Source: Sanguinoderma infundibulare (lineage: Eukaryota; Basidiomycota; Agaricomycetes; Polyporales; Polyporaceae). Taken from it: a DNA stretch of 64,000 bases. Shown piece after piece: positions 21,861 through 33,945 of the stretch (within the stretch, counting starts at the first letter, position 1; every line of letters starts with the position of its first letter). Where the stretch lies: assembly GCA_032821775.1 (NCBI GenBank), contig JAVLRN010000008.1, positions 682,001 to 746,000 of the forward strand, given 5' to 3'. Below the pieces are notes generated by a model that ran no database searches, was not told the origin of the DNA, and saw only the letters and a program-made list of their open reading frames with translations. Both the position numbers and the translations under genes were made by a program.

Positions 21861-23807
21861 TCAATACTCACCACGCGTCGACTCCTCCTTCTGAGGCTCC
21901 TTCTCCTTCTCCTTCTCTGCAGAACTTGTGCTGGCACCCCGCTCGACGTCACGGTCGAAGTACGTCCCCGTCGAGGCAGACTCCGTGATGACGGTCTCTT
22001 CGGTCGTCACCGTCTCGTCCACCTCGGCGATCGTGTTCATGTAGAACTGCGAGGCCGGCATGTCCCCCGTGTTGACGATGACGACCGAGGTGAACTCGGG
22101 CGGCGCACCCGTCGTCACGCCCCCCATGCCGCGCCGCTTCGCCGCGCTCCGCCCAAACATGATCTGGCGCGCGTTCAGGGTGGCCAGGAGGGCGTTCGAG
22201 TACACTATGGGCAAGTCGGGCTGGTCAGCGTGATTCGAGGACGTCGAACCTAGAACGGCATGAGACACCGACGCTTGGCGAGTATGGCGTAGAACGACAT
22301 GAACGTGAACGACGTCGGGGCGATTATGTACTGCGGGCAGCGTCAGCGGGACTGGTACGTAGGCGAGTGGTCAGAGATAGACGTACGCATACGACAACTC
22401 CTATCACGCATACCCTGCGGTAGGTGCTCGTCAGATAGCTTGAAACAAAGAAGGCAGGAGATGGCTTGGACGCACGCAAAGATCATTCCGGTGTTCAGGA
22501 AGTAGAATATAAGCGTCGTCGCCAGGGTATCGCGCCTGCGAAGCCAGTCAGCCACACGTCAGCGGCGGGCAATGGGGCAGGTAGGGACTTGCCTTCCAAA
22601 GCCGATGCTCCGACGCTTGAAGAGCACGATCATGTTTATCGTGATGGTGAGATCTGCCACGATCTCGGACGAACCCCCGAGGTAAAAGCATATCTGGAAA
22701 GGAAAGCGCTCAATCCGCCGGGCAAGTAGGAGACACCACGTGAGGAGGCGTACCGCTAGCGTTTTCTCGCCCCACGGACGCTGCTGCACTCTGTGGGACG
22801 ATTATTAGACGATCGGCGGACAGCTGAGGATGTGATCACATACCCTGAAATAGCCCACATCATCGAAAGCCCTAGTACAGGCCGAGATCAGCCCATGTGC
22901 CGCCGTTTCAGAGACAAGACGCACCGAGGACGACTAGCGACAGAATGATCTGTGGGAGGCGCTCAGCGATCCACGGGCGACACTCGCCCTACTATGATAT
23001 GATTGATACTCACAATGATAGTCGGAAAGAAAAGGCGGCGTCCGTTCACTGAGTATGGTGACTGAGCGAGGCCCAGTTGAGGTGAAGTTGTGAACACCCA
23101 CTGTTATAAATGGTGTACGAGAATACACTAAGGTTTCAGCTTGAGCACGAAGTCGTAATCATAGGCAGAGCTTCAAACGCACCTTCGACAAAGAAAGTTA
23201 TTGGTCGCCTAGGACAAATCTCAGCATGGCGCGTACCGTCAAGCAGCATACTTACCGAAACGAAGACGAGAGCCTAACGGTCGCATAAGACATCGCTGCC
23301 AACTTCGGTACCAGACGGACGACTTACCCCAAACGCTCTGCGTAGGACGATGGATCAGATACCGAATCCAGAACGAGGCAATGAACACTCACACTGGAGT
23401 TACAAGGAAACTGGACATGTTTCCCCGGAGGTTGACCGTGTAGTCCCATACGCCCATGGACCCGAGCGCGGTGTGCGCGCTCTCGAGTACGCTAGGCAAA
23501 TTGTCACTAACACAATGAGGTTTGATGGAGAAAGCTCTCGCACAAGATCACGAAGACCTACTCCATTCGTCACTCGGCGGTAAAGCGTGAAGACAGTAAA
23601 CACGTACGACTATCTTGATAGCACTCGCGCTTGTCCCATGGTTGCGATAGAAAACCGTGACCTGTGGACACAATATGCCATACAAACTACGGATACTCCC
23701 GTTCAACCAAGACTGGGAGTCGCATAGAGATGCGACAGAGGAACTCACAGGAGTGAAATCGTGAACCCGATAAAGAGACCTTCCAGGCTATGGAAACCGC
23801 TTGACAT
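21861..23807 (-). CDS. DUF6534-type multi-pass membrane protein C, 17 exons, 348 aa
   Basis: Exons: 23807-23749, 23686-23608, 23557-23544, 23491-23393, 23337-23328, 23273-23256, 23208-23183, 23127-23102, 23048-23014, 22949-22925, 22871-22844, 22790-22754, 22693-22593, 22535-22476, 22414-22387, 22330-22273, 22204-21861; 1,047 nt, open. Landmarks: SLEGLFIGFTISLLLYGILC, LESAHTALGSMGVWDY, YTIYN, FYLGGSSEIVADLTI, RRDTLATTLIFYFLNTGM, YSNALLATLNARQ. The last exon adds a charged tail rich in Glu, Lys, Thr and Ser that is probably cytosolic. The intron after exon 13 has a GC donor (GCAAGT) where paralog D has GTACGT. The intron after exon 16 starts GTCGGT. Function is unknown in the family. Exon sizes match paralog D except in exons 1, 12 and 17. 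Confidence 0.75.
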
Positions 23808-26039
23808 GGTCTAGTGGCTCCGGACGAGGTTCGTTCGTCCACGTCCGGTGTGCTTGGTGAAACGTGGGAGAGAGTACTAGGACATAGAGGCGAGCACGTC
23901 GTGGCGAAGACGACGAAAGAGGGAGGAAAGCTACAGCTCGACCCATCGGCACAAGTAAACCTCTCGTCATCAGGGGCTTGTGACTCTAGCACTGTGTTAA
24001 ACAGGGGCATCGTGGATCCGACGGCAGTAGATCTACGCTTAGTGTAGATCTACGGCTTGCTGCCTAACGGTGCCTTGGCGACGCCATGCCAAACTGTCCA
24101 ATGGCCTTCAACTTGACGTGACACGACACGGCCACTAGTGGGAGCTGGAACCCTCCACGATCGCGGGGAACAGAGAGGAGGACATTTGATCGAGAACGAT
24201 AGCTCTTTGTGCGCTGAAAGTGCCCAGATCCGCCGATGGCGACTCGGTGCAACGACGGCGAGTAGCGGTGAGCAAGCGGCGAGTAAGAGGTTCCGCACAA
24301 AGTTGTGCAACGTGGCCGCCAGGGTCCTCCAGCGTCTCAACCGCCAAACTTGGACCTCTGGACTGCCAATGCTCCACCAGGATCATCCTCGGATAAATCA
24401 TCCTTAGTGGACGGCCAGGCCCTTCAGTCCGAGTTCCAGAACTGTGACTTCTTTTGTCGGTCTGGGTGGGACTGAATAAGTATAGGTGCACTAGGATCAA
24501 CCACAGACAAAGGAGCCAAAACTAGCACCCACGCTCCCACCATTTCGAATATACAATGCCAGTCATCTTTCGATGATCACATCTCCGGGGTAGCCAGACT
24601 GTATGGACCGGCGGATCATGCGAATCCTTCCGGGTTTAACACATACGCTGCAGCAGGCTGGAGGAGTCAAGGTGACGACCACGGCGAAAGCTCGCCGATG
24701 ATCGAGTTTGCAGTGATAAGACCCTAGTCCCAGCTCGGAATAGCGCAATGACAATCGAGGCAACCCGATCGTCAATCTAGACCGCGATTCTTCAGCAGAC
24801 GAGGCGAACCGAGGTAGGCTGCAGTACTTTACTTGAGCTATTTGAGGTAGCGTAGTCAGTCTTATTAAATCCGTTCTCCGTTCTCAAAGGACAGGAGTCA
24901 CGTCAAAATGGCCAGGAACTAGGGCGAGCCCTCTGCCGCCGACGCGTTTCGTTTCCGTTGATCGCGACCAGCGGGAGAGCTGATGACCGAATAGCGCGAG
25001 GAACCGGAGGCACAGGACGGTTGTCCGAGTCTTGTTCTCTAAAATTATCAGCTCTCCAATGGGGCCATGAAGATGTCGAGCCCGAACCGGCGGTCCTCGA
25101 AAGCTCCTTATCCTCAGCCGTCGGTCTATCGTGCGTCGGCGAACGTCTGATCGACGAAGAGTAGATGGCTGTAGGGAAACTCGGGATAGTAAGCGTCGTG
25201 TTCGTGATGAGCCTTCACAGTGGTTGAAGTGCCTGTGGACGAAACTGCTGGAATAGCCCGTACCAAGCAGACAAGACCGTGCAAGAAAAACCGGAGCTCA
25301 TCTGAGATACTCACTCGCCTTCGACAGCCTCTGCAGCGGTTCACACACTGGTCTGGTGTCAGCACGACTGTCCCGGTAGTTAATTCGAGAAAATCATACC
25401 ATGGCATCGATTTCGGAGGGTTCTATACATCGTCAACGGACTTGCACAGTTCCCAGTGGAAAAGATGTCCCGAAGTCCAGCGTCCTATCGTGGAGAACAC
25501 TGCAAGCGATGCGTCCGCCATGACGTTCGTGGTTTATGCTGGTGCCTAGTGTTCGAGAGAGGTGAGAGCTGAAGCGCGAGGGCGAGAGCGAAAGGTATGA
25601 CAGCTACGAAAGGCGCGTGACACTAATGCGGGATGGAGGTCAGCACTTGATTGAGCAGACAATGAGATTTGTGCGCGCAATGTTCAAGTTGAATACCCCG
25701 ACAGCGCCCCAGGCATACTGCCGAACCCAGTGCCGGTATGAGTGACGGGAAAATATGGCAAAGTACTCAGCAACGTTACAGTTCTCGGTCGGTACGTGAC
25801 AGTTCTTGAAGCAAACAAAACAAATCGAAATCGTCTATGCAAAACCGTCCTTCATTGACATCGGTGACGGATGGATCTGGTAGCATTCCTGTGAGCGGAT
25901 CGCCGGAGAGGAGGGCGGAGATCTCTTACATATATGTGAACTGAACTTGTCCGCGAAAGGTCCGACCCTAAATAAAGAGATCTCGAGTCAATACGTAGAT
26001 GCATGAGCTCGCGAGTCGCCTATTTTCCTCCATCACTAG
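23808..26039. other. Spacer between DUF6534-type paralogs, no supported gene
   Basis: No frame here shows a recognisable domain. A minus-strand frame at 25126-25407 is Cys-containing but isolated. Around 25815-25880 the sequence resembles 21640-21700 (both contain AAAACCG-CTTTCAT-GACATC-like words), so the unit duplicated with genes C and D includes about 200 bp downstream of the stop codon. Confidence 0.45.
24027..24052. repeat. Paired self-complementary 10-mer
   Basis: GTAGATCTAC, itself a palindrome, occurs at 24027-24036 and again at 24043-24052, separated by GCTTAG-like sequence. It could fold as a short hairpin or serve as a paired protein site; its setting upstream of gene C (about 220 bp) is the only hint. 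Confidence 0.5.
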
Positions 26040-27863
26040 TCATAGCTCGCTCCTCTGTTCCTGTAAGCTGTTCAACGAGCTGGGTCCTGAGACAGCGTCG
26101 TCGGCCTCGGCGATCGCGTTCGTCATGCGGATCTGCGAGGGTGGTATGTCCCCGGTATGTACGGCGAGCACTGAGCTGAACTCGGGTGCCGTCGTGGTAT
26201 ATTGCATGTCATGCCGCCGCGCGTGATCCCGGGAGAAGAGGACCTGTCGTGCGTTCAGGCTGCCCAACAGAGAGTTCGAGTATACTGTAGATAGCGGGCG
26301 AAGGCTGAGCATATGCGTAACGTAGGGTTGAGAGCCGCAAGACACTCACGCTTCCCCGCTATGACGTAGAACGACAGGAATGCGAAGGACGCCGGGGCGA
26401 TCAAGTACTGCATGGACGATCCGAGTGAGCGGTGCAGTGCGCTGGTCCACCAAGCGCAAGACTTACGGCTAAGAGACCTCCTATCACGCAAATCCTATTG
26501 CGCAAGTCAGTTCGGCAACAGGCTGTATGGCAGTAAACGTCACGACGCACCCGACGATCATTCCGGTATTCAGGAAGTAGAATAGGAGGATCGTCGTAAG
26601 TTTATCGGTCCTGAGACGAAGCATCAAATATACGTTAGTACAGCTTGGTGGTGAGCAGGGACGTACCTTCCCAAACCGACGCTCCGACGCCTGAATAGCA
26701 CGATCATGTTCACCGTGATTGTGAAGTCCGAGAGAAACTCCGCCGAACCGCCGAGATAGAAGCACACCTGGAATGGACGCATTTAGCCCCTAGTCCCCGG
26801 CCCCTTGATAGTGTCATGGAACGCGTACCGCAGTTTGATTGCCCCACACTTGACCTTGTACTCTGTACTGATGTCAGACTATCGGGATGCGTGTGAAAAG
26901 ATGTTTACCCACCCTTGGGTGGCGTATACGATCGAGGACGCTATGATGCCGAAATCAGCCTTGTGCGAGCATATAAGTCATCGGACGTACTTAGAACAAT
27001 GAGCGAAGTTAGAACCTGTCGGACATGCTTAGCACGTGGCAGTCGACAGTCGCACAACTACTCACGATGATAGCAGGAAAGAAGAGCTTGCGGCCGTTCA
27101 CTGCGTTTCGTGAGTAAACCCGGCACGATGGAGGACAAGCTCCGAAGACCCACACTTGAAAATGGTATATGCGAAGATACTGGAGGTTTGCTTGAGTACA
27201 TGTGTCAGAATCGACGAAAGGAGGACTTAAAACGTACCATCGGCAAAGTATGGCGGTGATCGACTGTGACTGATGTCAGACAGGTGCTTGCGGTCAAGGA
27301 ACGTACTTACAGAGACGTAGACGAGAACCTCGCAGTCACGAATAAGATTTCACTGTGAACTGGTAGAGACCAACGGTCGACTTACCCCAAAAGCTCTGTG
27401 TTCAACGATGTGTCAGGAATGATGCTGAGAAGCATGAGGCAGAACTCACAGTGCAGTTATCTGTAGATCTGACGGGTTTCCATGAAGGTGGATGGTATAA
27501 TCCCAGACCCCCCATGACGCGGACGCGGTGTGCGCGCTCTCGAGTAAGCTGACCAATCATCATTCAGACAGCGATGGGTGCACGGTGTAAAGCCTGCGTA
27601 CAAGATTGCGAGGACCTAGGTCATTCATTAGCGGGCCATAAGGTAGGATGACGGCGGGCGACACATACGACGATCTTGATAGCTTTCGGACGTGCCACAT
27701 GGGAGCGGTAGAATATCGCGACCTGCGCCCCCAATATCCCGTACAAACTACAGAGGTGTGCTGTTCAATTCGCGCTCAGAGCCGCATGAAGATATGTCAG
27801 AGAAACTCACAAGAGTGAAATCGTGAAACCTATAAACAGGCCCAAGAGGCTACTGTTTGACAT
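26040..27863 (-). CDS. DUF6534-type multi-pass membrane protein D, 17 exons, 312 aa
   Basis: Exons: 27863-27811, 27747-27669, 27615-27602, 27548-27450, 27395-27386, 27328-27311, 27263-27238, 27179-27154, 27100-27066, 27015-26991, 26940-26913, 26862-26829, 26767-26667, 26610-26551, 26494-26467, 26407-26350, 26284-26040; 939 nt with no internal stop. Landmarks: SLLGLFIGFTISLLLYGILG, LLESAHTASASWGVWDY, FAYTIFKLNGRKLFFPAII, FYLGGSAEFLSDFTITVNM, KLTTILLFYFLNTGM, YSNSLLGSLNARQ. Seven or so hydrophobic segments can be traced. It lies in tandem with gene C at about 4.1 kb spacing. The exon set is the same as in C, and its inner part (79, 14, 99, 10, 18, 26, 26, 35, 25 nt) equals that of A and B, except that the 99-nt exon is split 42+57 there. 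Confidence 0.78.
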
Positions 27864-29140
27864 AATCTAGTGCTCCGAGCACTGTCAGCAGTGAGATGAC
27901 ACCTGGAGTACTGGCACATAGGCGGAGGCTGGTAGCATGAGGAAGACAAAAGGGAAGTACAAAGCTCGGAACGACGACCTTATGGCCGCGAAGTGTAACA
28001 GGAGCAGCCTCTGACGTCCTCTGACTTTTTGTAAGGGGACCTATTTTTAAAATTAAGAAACAAGCGCTCTCTTCCGAAACGTTAGTGCAATATGGAATGT
28101 TCCAAAGTACCAAGCATAGGGGGTCATCCGGCCCCCGGTTTTCTTGAATAGGGGCGATATGGGGAGACACAAGGCATTGCCACAGAAGTATTGTATACGG
28201 TGACGGCAAGTGACGGCATGCCAAACATCTCGATCTCTCTTCCGCCTTGTGTGAGACAACACGGTAAGAGCTGTGGAACCAGGTCCCGAAAGCAGAGGGG
28301 GATTAACGATTGAGATAGGACGGATAACAATGAAGAGGTGGGCGATAAGGATGCAAAGAGTTGAGAGGTTTATGTAGAACGGAGAGCGGGTGAGATGGAG
28401 GACAGATGCAAGTATTGAACCCGCTGTATGCGCTCCAGATGACGTGTCCGCGTGGCGCGGGCGTCTCAATTACCGAATTCGGAGTCAACCTATTCGACAA
28501 CGGGCGTCTGTATTACCATTCTTGGAATCCTACTTCTGCAACACCGATCGAGTAAGCACAGATGGCAAGCGGTACTCCGTCCTGAATGAAAGGATTATTA
28601 CATTAGATATGGCGCGACATCATACCCAACAACTAGGGGCATAAAAAGGTTGGTTTAGGCTCGCAAAGGACGACAATGCAGAAATATGTTCAGGAGCCGA
28701 CATTGGAGTTGAGTTATCGCAATTCGGGAGACCGCCGTAGAATGATGGAATGGTGCCGTAGGCGCTAATCTGGGTTGTAGCTCTTCCCTCGAATCTTGAG
28801 GTCTGTGGCGGGCCCCCTCACCGGAAGAGTAAGAGTACACCAGGAGGACGTCGACATATGAAGACGAGCCCGAAAGATAGTGCGCCCCTGTCTGCACACC
28901 CGCCGTCTCGTCGCTCTTGTGGGCTCTGATAGGGAAAACACAGCCAGTGTAGCCCAACGCCAGCCTTGTCACGTCGCGACTGACGATTGATCCGCGTACC
29001 CGCATCCCCACGCAGCCCGCGCAGGTGTGTCGGCGAATCGATGGACTTGGGGACAGGAACGGAGCGACCACGCTAAAAAGTACACCCACGAAGACAACGT
29101 GGCGCTCACAGTCGCAGGGGTGCAAATGCAGTTTGACGCC
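27864..29140. other. Intergenic, no supported gene
   Basis: Only short unrelated frames on both strands. Part of it (about 28440-28530) contains GGCGTCT-ATTACCGAATT words also found downstream of the X genes, so it may hold a further decayed scrap of that flank. Confidence 0.4.
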
Positions 29141-30500
29141 TTATGACTTCGCCCTCGTCTTGACGTGAGCTGCGCAAGCTTGACTGCGCGTGCGACGCGT
29201 CGTGGCCGCCCGACCGCGTGCAGCAGGAGGTGGGTGGCGCGAAGGGCCGGCATTACGCCGCCGCTTCCTCGGCGGCGCCTCTTCGATAACTTGTGGTGGC
29301 TCCGAGCGTCCTGCCACAGCTGTAGGGTTCGGGTTCGCGATGACGATCAGCGGAAGTTGAGCCCCCGGAATCCTGTCCTCTTCCTGCAAATGGGAGTCCC
29401 AGAGCAATCGCTCGAGCAGCTCGAGCATGAAGCCGTGATCGGCGACCTTGCCAGCGAGCTCCCGCTCTTGAGGCGTCGGGGTGTTGTCTGGCGGGGCCCA
29501 GGAATCTCATTAGGCCTCTATCTCGGCCCGGATGGCGAGGTCTTCCTCCGTAAGCGGGCTGTCACTTCGTACGAAGACCAAGGCTCGCTGTCCCGGGAGC
29601 GACGGGGAGGGGGGCGAGGGGACTCGGGGGAAGAGGGATGGGTCTGCTGATTGCTTGAGTTCGTGATCCAAGACCTTGCAACGCGCTTTGAAGCACGGAA
29701 GCATCTCGGAGAAGAACGCGTCCAGAGGGCTGCAGAAGCGAATGAGCTTAATGGGAGACAACGTTCAGAGTTGACCGGTGACTTCGATGACTTGTGCCCG
29801 CACGCGTGCATGGTGTCGGAGCCATAGTAGGTGTGGAAGTAATTGTCGATCCACCCGGACGGCTTGTCGCAGTTAAAGCAGAGGACGCGCATGGCGAAGT
29901 AGAGGAGAATGTGGAAAAAGGACTGAGCTCGTCGGCAGTTGTAACTGGCTGTGACGGTCGCTGCAGAAGGTTCACCGACATGAACTGATACGTCCCCTGA
30001 AGAGCGCTGTTAACGATCGTGATGACGTCCAAACGAAACGAAGGTGACATACAATGCGCTCCCCTTGCGTCGCCTTTGATGCCAGCTGGACATCGTCCAA
30101 TGGCTTTGCCATCTCCCAATCGCTAAGGATGCCAGTCCACACGATCAGAGACCGGGTCCTCTTGGCTACTGTCGGAAGCATGAGAAAGTTTCCCATGCTG
30201 ATGTCGCGGTGAAGCAATTGAGTCTTGGGGTTAGTTGTGGTTTGGAAATGAGCTGGAATCAATGGTATCAGTATGCGAATGGACAACTAATCCAACGAAC
30301 ACTTACCACGGAGACAATCCAACACGGCCGACGCTGACTGACGACTGTCCTCGAGACACTTGAGAGGAACGCATACTTCCTCCACTACGATGCGGTAGTG
30401 CGCGTGCCGACGGGCCGTCCGCTGGGACATTCTCATCCGGAGCCTCCTGTCCGGATTGATTTCGCGAGGTGAGGTAGACGGCACAACAAGCGAAATGGGA
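29141..30500 (-). pseudogene. FunK1-type kinase remnant, N-terminal half missing, frameshifted
   Basis: On the minus strand the kinase core and C-terminus can be followed through several frames: RRHAHYRIVVEEVCVPLK and LEDSRQSASAVLDCLRG (30430-30300), LLHRDISMGNFLM with the HRD catalytic loop and LSDWEMAKPL (30230-30100), MSVNLLQRPSQPVTTADELS (about 29985), DKPSGWIDNYFHTYYG in a shifted frame, LTEEDLAIRAEIEA, and the terminal PPRKRRRNAGPSR. These match the FunK1 copy at 40134-42741. Frame changes near 29930, 29790 and 29510 break it, and the N-terminal domain is absent. Upstream it is joined to a fragment of the membrane gene M. FunK1 kinases (Pfam Pkinase_fungal) are an expanded family in mushroom genomes. 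Confidence 0.8.
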
Positions 30501-30504
30501 TGGC

Positions 30505-30780
30505 CGTATCGGGAAGGACACGAGGGTCAGAGGCTTCCGTTTCCGCGGCGTCATTCGCAGAGAGCTTCGAGGAAACATAGAAGTCCGAAGGAATATTGAC
30601 ACCGCAGACTATGCTCGAGGGCGACTGCCGACATGTGAGGTTGTCAATGATGCCCGTCGCGGGAGGATCAGCCGCTTCGGAGGCAGATCCAGACCCCAGA
30701 GCAACAACAGCGGTATTCTTCTTGACGTCATCGACTATCGTCCGAGTCGTCCGTTGGCACGGCCCTCCCTACCCTGCGCC
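30505..30780 (-). pseudogene. Fragment of membrane gene M (exon 2 part)
   Basis: Aligns with about 43870-44090 of gene M: both have GAGGCTTCCG-like starts, GCTTCGAGGAAACAT and CTTGACGTCATCGACT, in the same order. It has an insertion of about 60 bp and stops in the M frame. It directly precedes (on the minus strand) the FunK1 remnant, so the adjacency M-FunK1 of the 40-45 kb block is kept although both genes are truncated. Confidence 0.7.
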
Positions 30781-31336
30781 CCATTTCCTTTCTTAAATCT
30801 GCATTCTGCATGGAACCAGGGCGTCGTTGCTGAGTGCATTGAGAATCATTGATGCATTTCTGTGACGTACTCATCTCGTTAACAATCTATCCAGCTTAAC
30901 GACGTGTAGATGTGCAGAATCCAGTCCATTTCCCTATCGTCCACGGTCCACGATTGAGGGATTCCCAGTCCGCGAGCCTAAGACCACGGTCCGCCGAGTT
31001 CTGCGGTGGAACTTACGATCGCAGTGTAAATTGCTCAAAGCTGTGCTCACCAACTACATGTTTGAATGCCCGAGAAGCATATAACGGATGGAGGTAAAGC
31101 AATTTACTGGGCCGTCGATACGAACGTTATGGTGGTGGTGACGTAGCAAAAAGCTGCGATGGGCGTCTGTATTGCCGAATCTCTACCCAATGCATGCGAT
31201 CAGATCAAAGATCAATCACCTTTCCGTCCTGGTGTCGCCCGCTCACCCACGAGCATGCTGGCTTTCTGGCTTCTTCTCCCGTCTACTTCGCTTCCGCATC
31301 TTCTTAACAAGGAGAGGCTCTGGCTCGTGAAGGGTG

Positions 31337-31382
31337 TGCTATGGGTCTGTATACTCATCGTTGAGTATACATGCCCATAGCA
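31337..31382. terminator. Hairpin about 180 bp 3' of gene X1
   Basis: Arms TGCTATGGGTCTGTATACTC (31337 on) and its near reverse complement ending at 31382 pair at 19 of 21 positions around a 4-nt loop. The same outer stem TGCTATGGG/CCCATAGCA with a different inner stem lies downstream of X2 at 45782-45827. Its place after both stop codons suggests a 3' UTR or transcript-end structure; that role is inference. Confidence 0.5.
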
Positions 31383-31557
31383 AATTCTTGTCGTGCCGCG
31401 TCTCGAAACGGGAAGATCACACTGAACAGCACTCCCAAATTTTAGCTAGGTCTGGCTTTTACACGGAATACAATCGAACGGAACACATAACGCTGGTTAC
31501 GTCTACAACAAGAAGAGTTACGGCGGAAAATGCACAACTTGTTAACGCGAGAGGTGT

Positions 31558-33945
31558 CTACGCTGCGGCACCGTCGTAATGGATCGAAGAATACGGGCTT
31601 TGTTGGCCGTCAATATGGGTCTGTATACACTCGTTTGGAGGAGGTATGGAATAGGTGCTCGTAGGGCGCAGGGCATGAGCAAGCGTGCTCTCTCGCGAGA
31701 GGTGAGTGCTCATATCAGAGTGCGCGGCTATGACAGCGTCTTGCTGGTACGGTGGAGGGAGGAGGAGTGGGCCTAGCAACCGGGCGTCGAATCCGTTCGT
31801 GGAAGAATGGGCGTACAGACCATTTCCAGTCACTGGGGAGACGATGGACCAACTCGTCGCTGGGTTCTCCACGTTGGTCTGCTCGCCCATCCACGCGTGG
31901 GGGGCATAGCGTGCTGCTTGCGACGTGTACGTGTACTGGCGGGAGGTGTACACGTAGGCATCGTGAGTCTCCTGGGTTAGGATACGATCGTCTGGAGCCC
32001 CCAGGTCGTAGTCGTGAGCGTATGCGTCGATGCCTATGTCCTCGATCTGGTCCGATCGCTCACGAATGCCGCCCGTGCCGACTGGTGCTGCCCACGAGAC
32101 GAATTCGCCACCAGTCGGGGACGTATACGTAGCCTCATGCATGTTGCGAGCATCTTGCTCCCCGGTGTTGTCGACAGGTGTTGGCCCATGCCTCGAGGGA
32201 GCAGATCCGTGTTCACCGTGCGCCTCCTGTGAGGCCCTTGGGGAGCGCTTGTTCAATGCTGGATGGTCATTCGGATAGAATGAAAGCGCGTTGCCGAAGA
32301 CGTCGTAGACGGTGTTGTGGCCGCCCATGGCTGTCGCGCCTTGGTATGGGACGAGCGGGGAAAGGTCGACCTGGGGCGTGCCGTGCATGGGGAAAGCTGT
32401 CGATCCCAATCTTGGACTCACGGACCACGCGCCCGGTGACGATAGTGACGAGGCTATCCAGGGGCTTCCGCTAGTCGTCTCCGGAGACGACGATGGGGCA
32501 GTGAAGTTCCCGCTCGAAGCTTGGTATGCAGTGTATGGGGACTCTGCATCAGAGCTTAGGTTGGGGGATGCGGTGGCGTACGCAGAGCGCGGCACGACGC
32601 TCGTTGCGAAGTCGAGTAGTCCGGGATAATCGCACTGCTCGCGCGCATCCGTCCGGATGCCTGTAATCGGATGAGGGGAAATGCCTAAGTGAGGCACGTG
32701 CACCATAGGAAGACTGCAGTCATATGCTGGGAACGACACCGGCCTGGAGAAAGCGGAGGAGCCTGTCTGGCCCGTGTATATCTGGGGAAGGGAAGCATCT
32801 GAGGGGGCGTATTCACCACTGTGCTCTGCGCACTCGACCGAAAGCGCATTGGAGAAGCTCCCGCGGCCCGCGCCGTAGCCGTCCATGGCTGTTGTGGCGT
32901 AGCCTGAGTAACCGTGGCAAGGATCGAATCCCGGTGCGCTGTGCATGAGGGGAGATGTTCCTTCCGATCCCGGATACGTGGACCTGACTCTGGGTGACGA
33001 CGATGGTTCTGTCCAAGACCTAACGCCCCTCACCTCCGGAGATGCAGATGAGACGGCACAGTGCCGAGTCACGGCATGGTCTACGGTATACATAGACTCT
33101 CCATCGGAGCTGATCACGGGGGATGTGGCGTTCGCCGCGTACGGGGCAATGTCTGCGTCGAAATGGAGCTGTTCGTGCTGCTCGGGTACGTTTATCAGAG
33201 ACCACGCAGTCGGATGGGAGCGGTTGTCCAGGTTGAATCCCACCGGCGTCGTGGGAAGGCTACCGTTGTCTGTCATGGATGGCACCGGGCTGAGGAAGGC
33301 GGAGGAACTGGTCTGGCTGTGTATAGGCGGAAGTGAAGCAGAGGGGGGGTAATGGATTGGGCGCTCTGTCGAGCGGTACCCGAGTGTGGGTATCTCATTC
33401 TTGGGGAAAGGCTTAGGGAGAATAGGAATGAGGCGACGTGGTGGCGGCGATGTGCCACTCGACGGCTTAGAAGGCTACCACAACCCGGATCCTTGTTAGT
33501 AGGACTCCCAAATCACCGAGGACTCGACGTACCTTCTTCGTCGCCCTAACCCCCGTGTTCTTTGCGCCCGTCTTCAGGGCCTCATCGCCGCTATCTCCGT
33601 CCACCGTGAGGGCTGCTGCATCAGCCAACTCCTTTTCCTTTAGGAGCGCTTTGCCGGTCGTAAGCGCGTCTTGCAAGGGTTCAGGGAGCGACTCGGGTGG
33701 GTCGTCGAGCAATCCCTGCAGACCGCACTGAGGAAACATCTGCATAAGCTGTGTCGAAAGAAACGTCCGATATTATTTGGTACCTCAAAGATGTTGAAGA
33801 CGAGCTTTCTACTCACCTCTTCGTCCGTCCCAATCCCCATGTCTAGGATGTTCTTTGGGGGCCTGTGCTTCTGTCTAAATCTACGGATAACGGCGCCCTT
33901 CTGGCCGTACCTCATCACCTTCCGAGGCTGCTGTTCGGTGGGCAT
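31558..33945 (-). CDS. Protein X1, Ser/Pro/Tyr-rich with internal repeats, 3 exons, 753 aa
   Basis: Exons 33945-33817 (43 codons), 33748-33533 (72) and 33474-31558 (638 plus stop) join in phase 0. Exon 1 is very basic (VIRRFRQKHRPPKNIL), exon 2 is helical and charged, exon 3 is a long low-charge region rich in Ser, Pro, Tyr, Ala and Gly. Exon 3 holds two diverged copies of a unit of about 150 residues with landmarks SPGAWSVSP, LLDFATSVVPRSAY, TTAMDGYGAG and GNALSFYPND-like. No signal peptide or membrane segment is seen. A basic N-terminus with a long Ser/Pro-rich tail recalls transcription regulators, but no known DNA-binding fold is recognisable. A paralog X2 lies at 45989-48377. I do not know its function. 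Confidence 0.7.

Noticed and set aside
22844..22871. A supposed one-base deletion in gene C between exons 11 and 12
   Set aside because: It came from misreading the donor; the exon ends CAGG before GTATGTG and the frame is kept.
32910..32935. GGATCGAATCCC, like a tRNA T-arm
   Set aside because: It lies inside the coding exon of X1 and has no partner arms.
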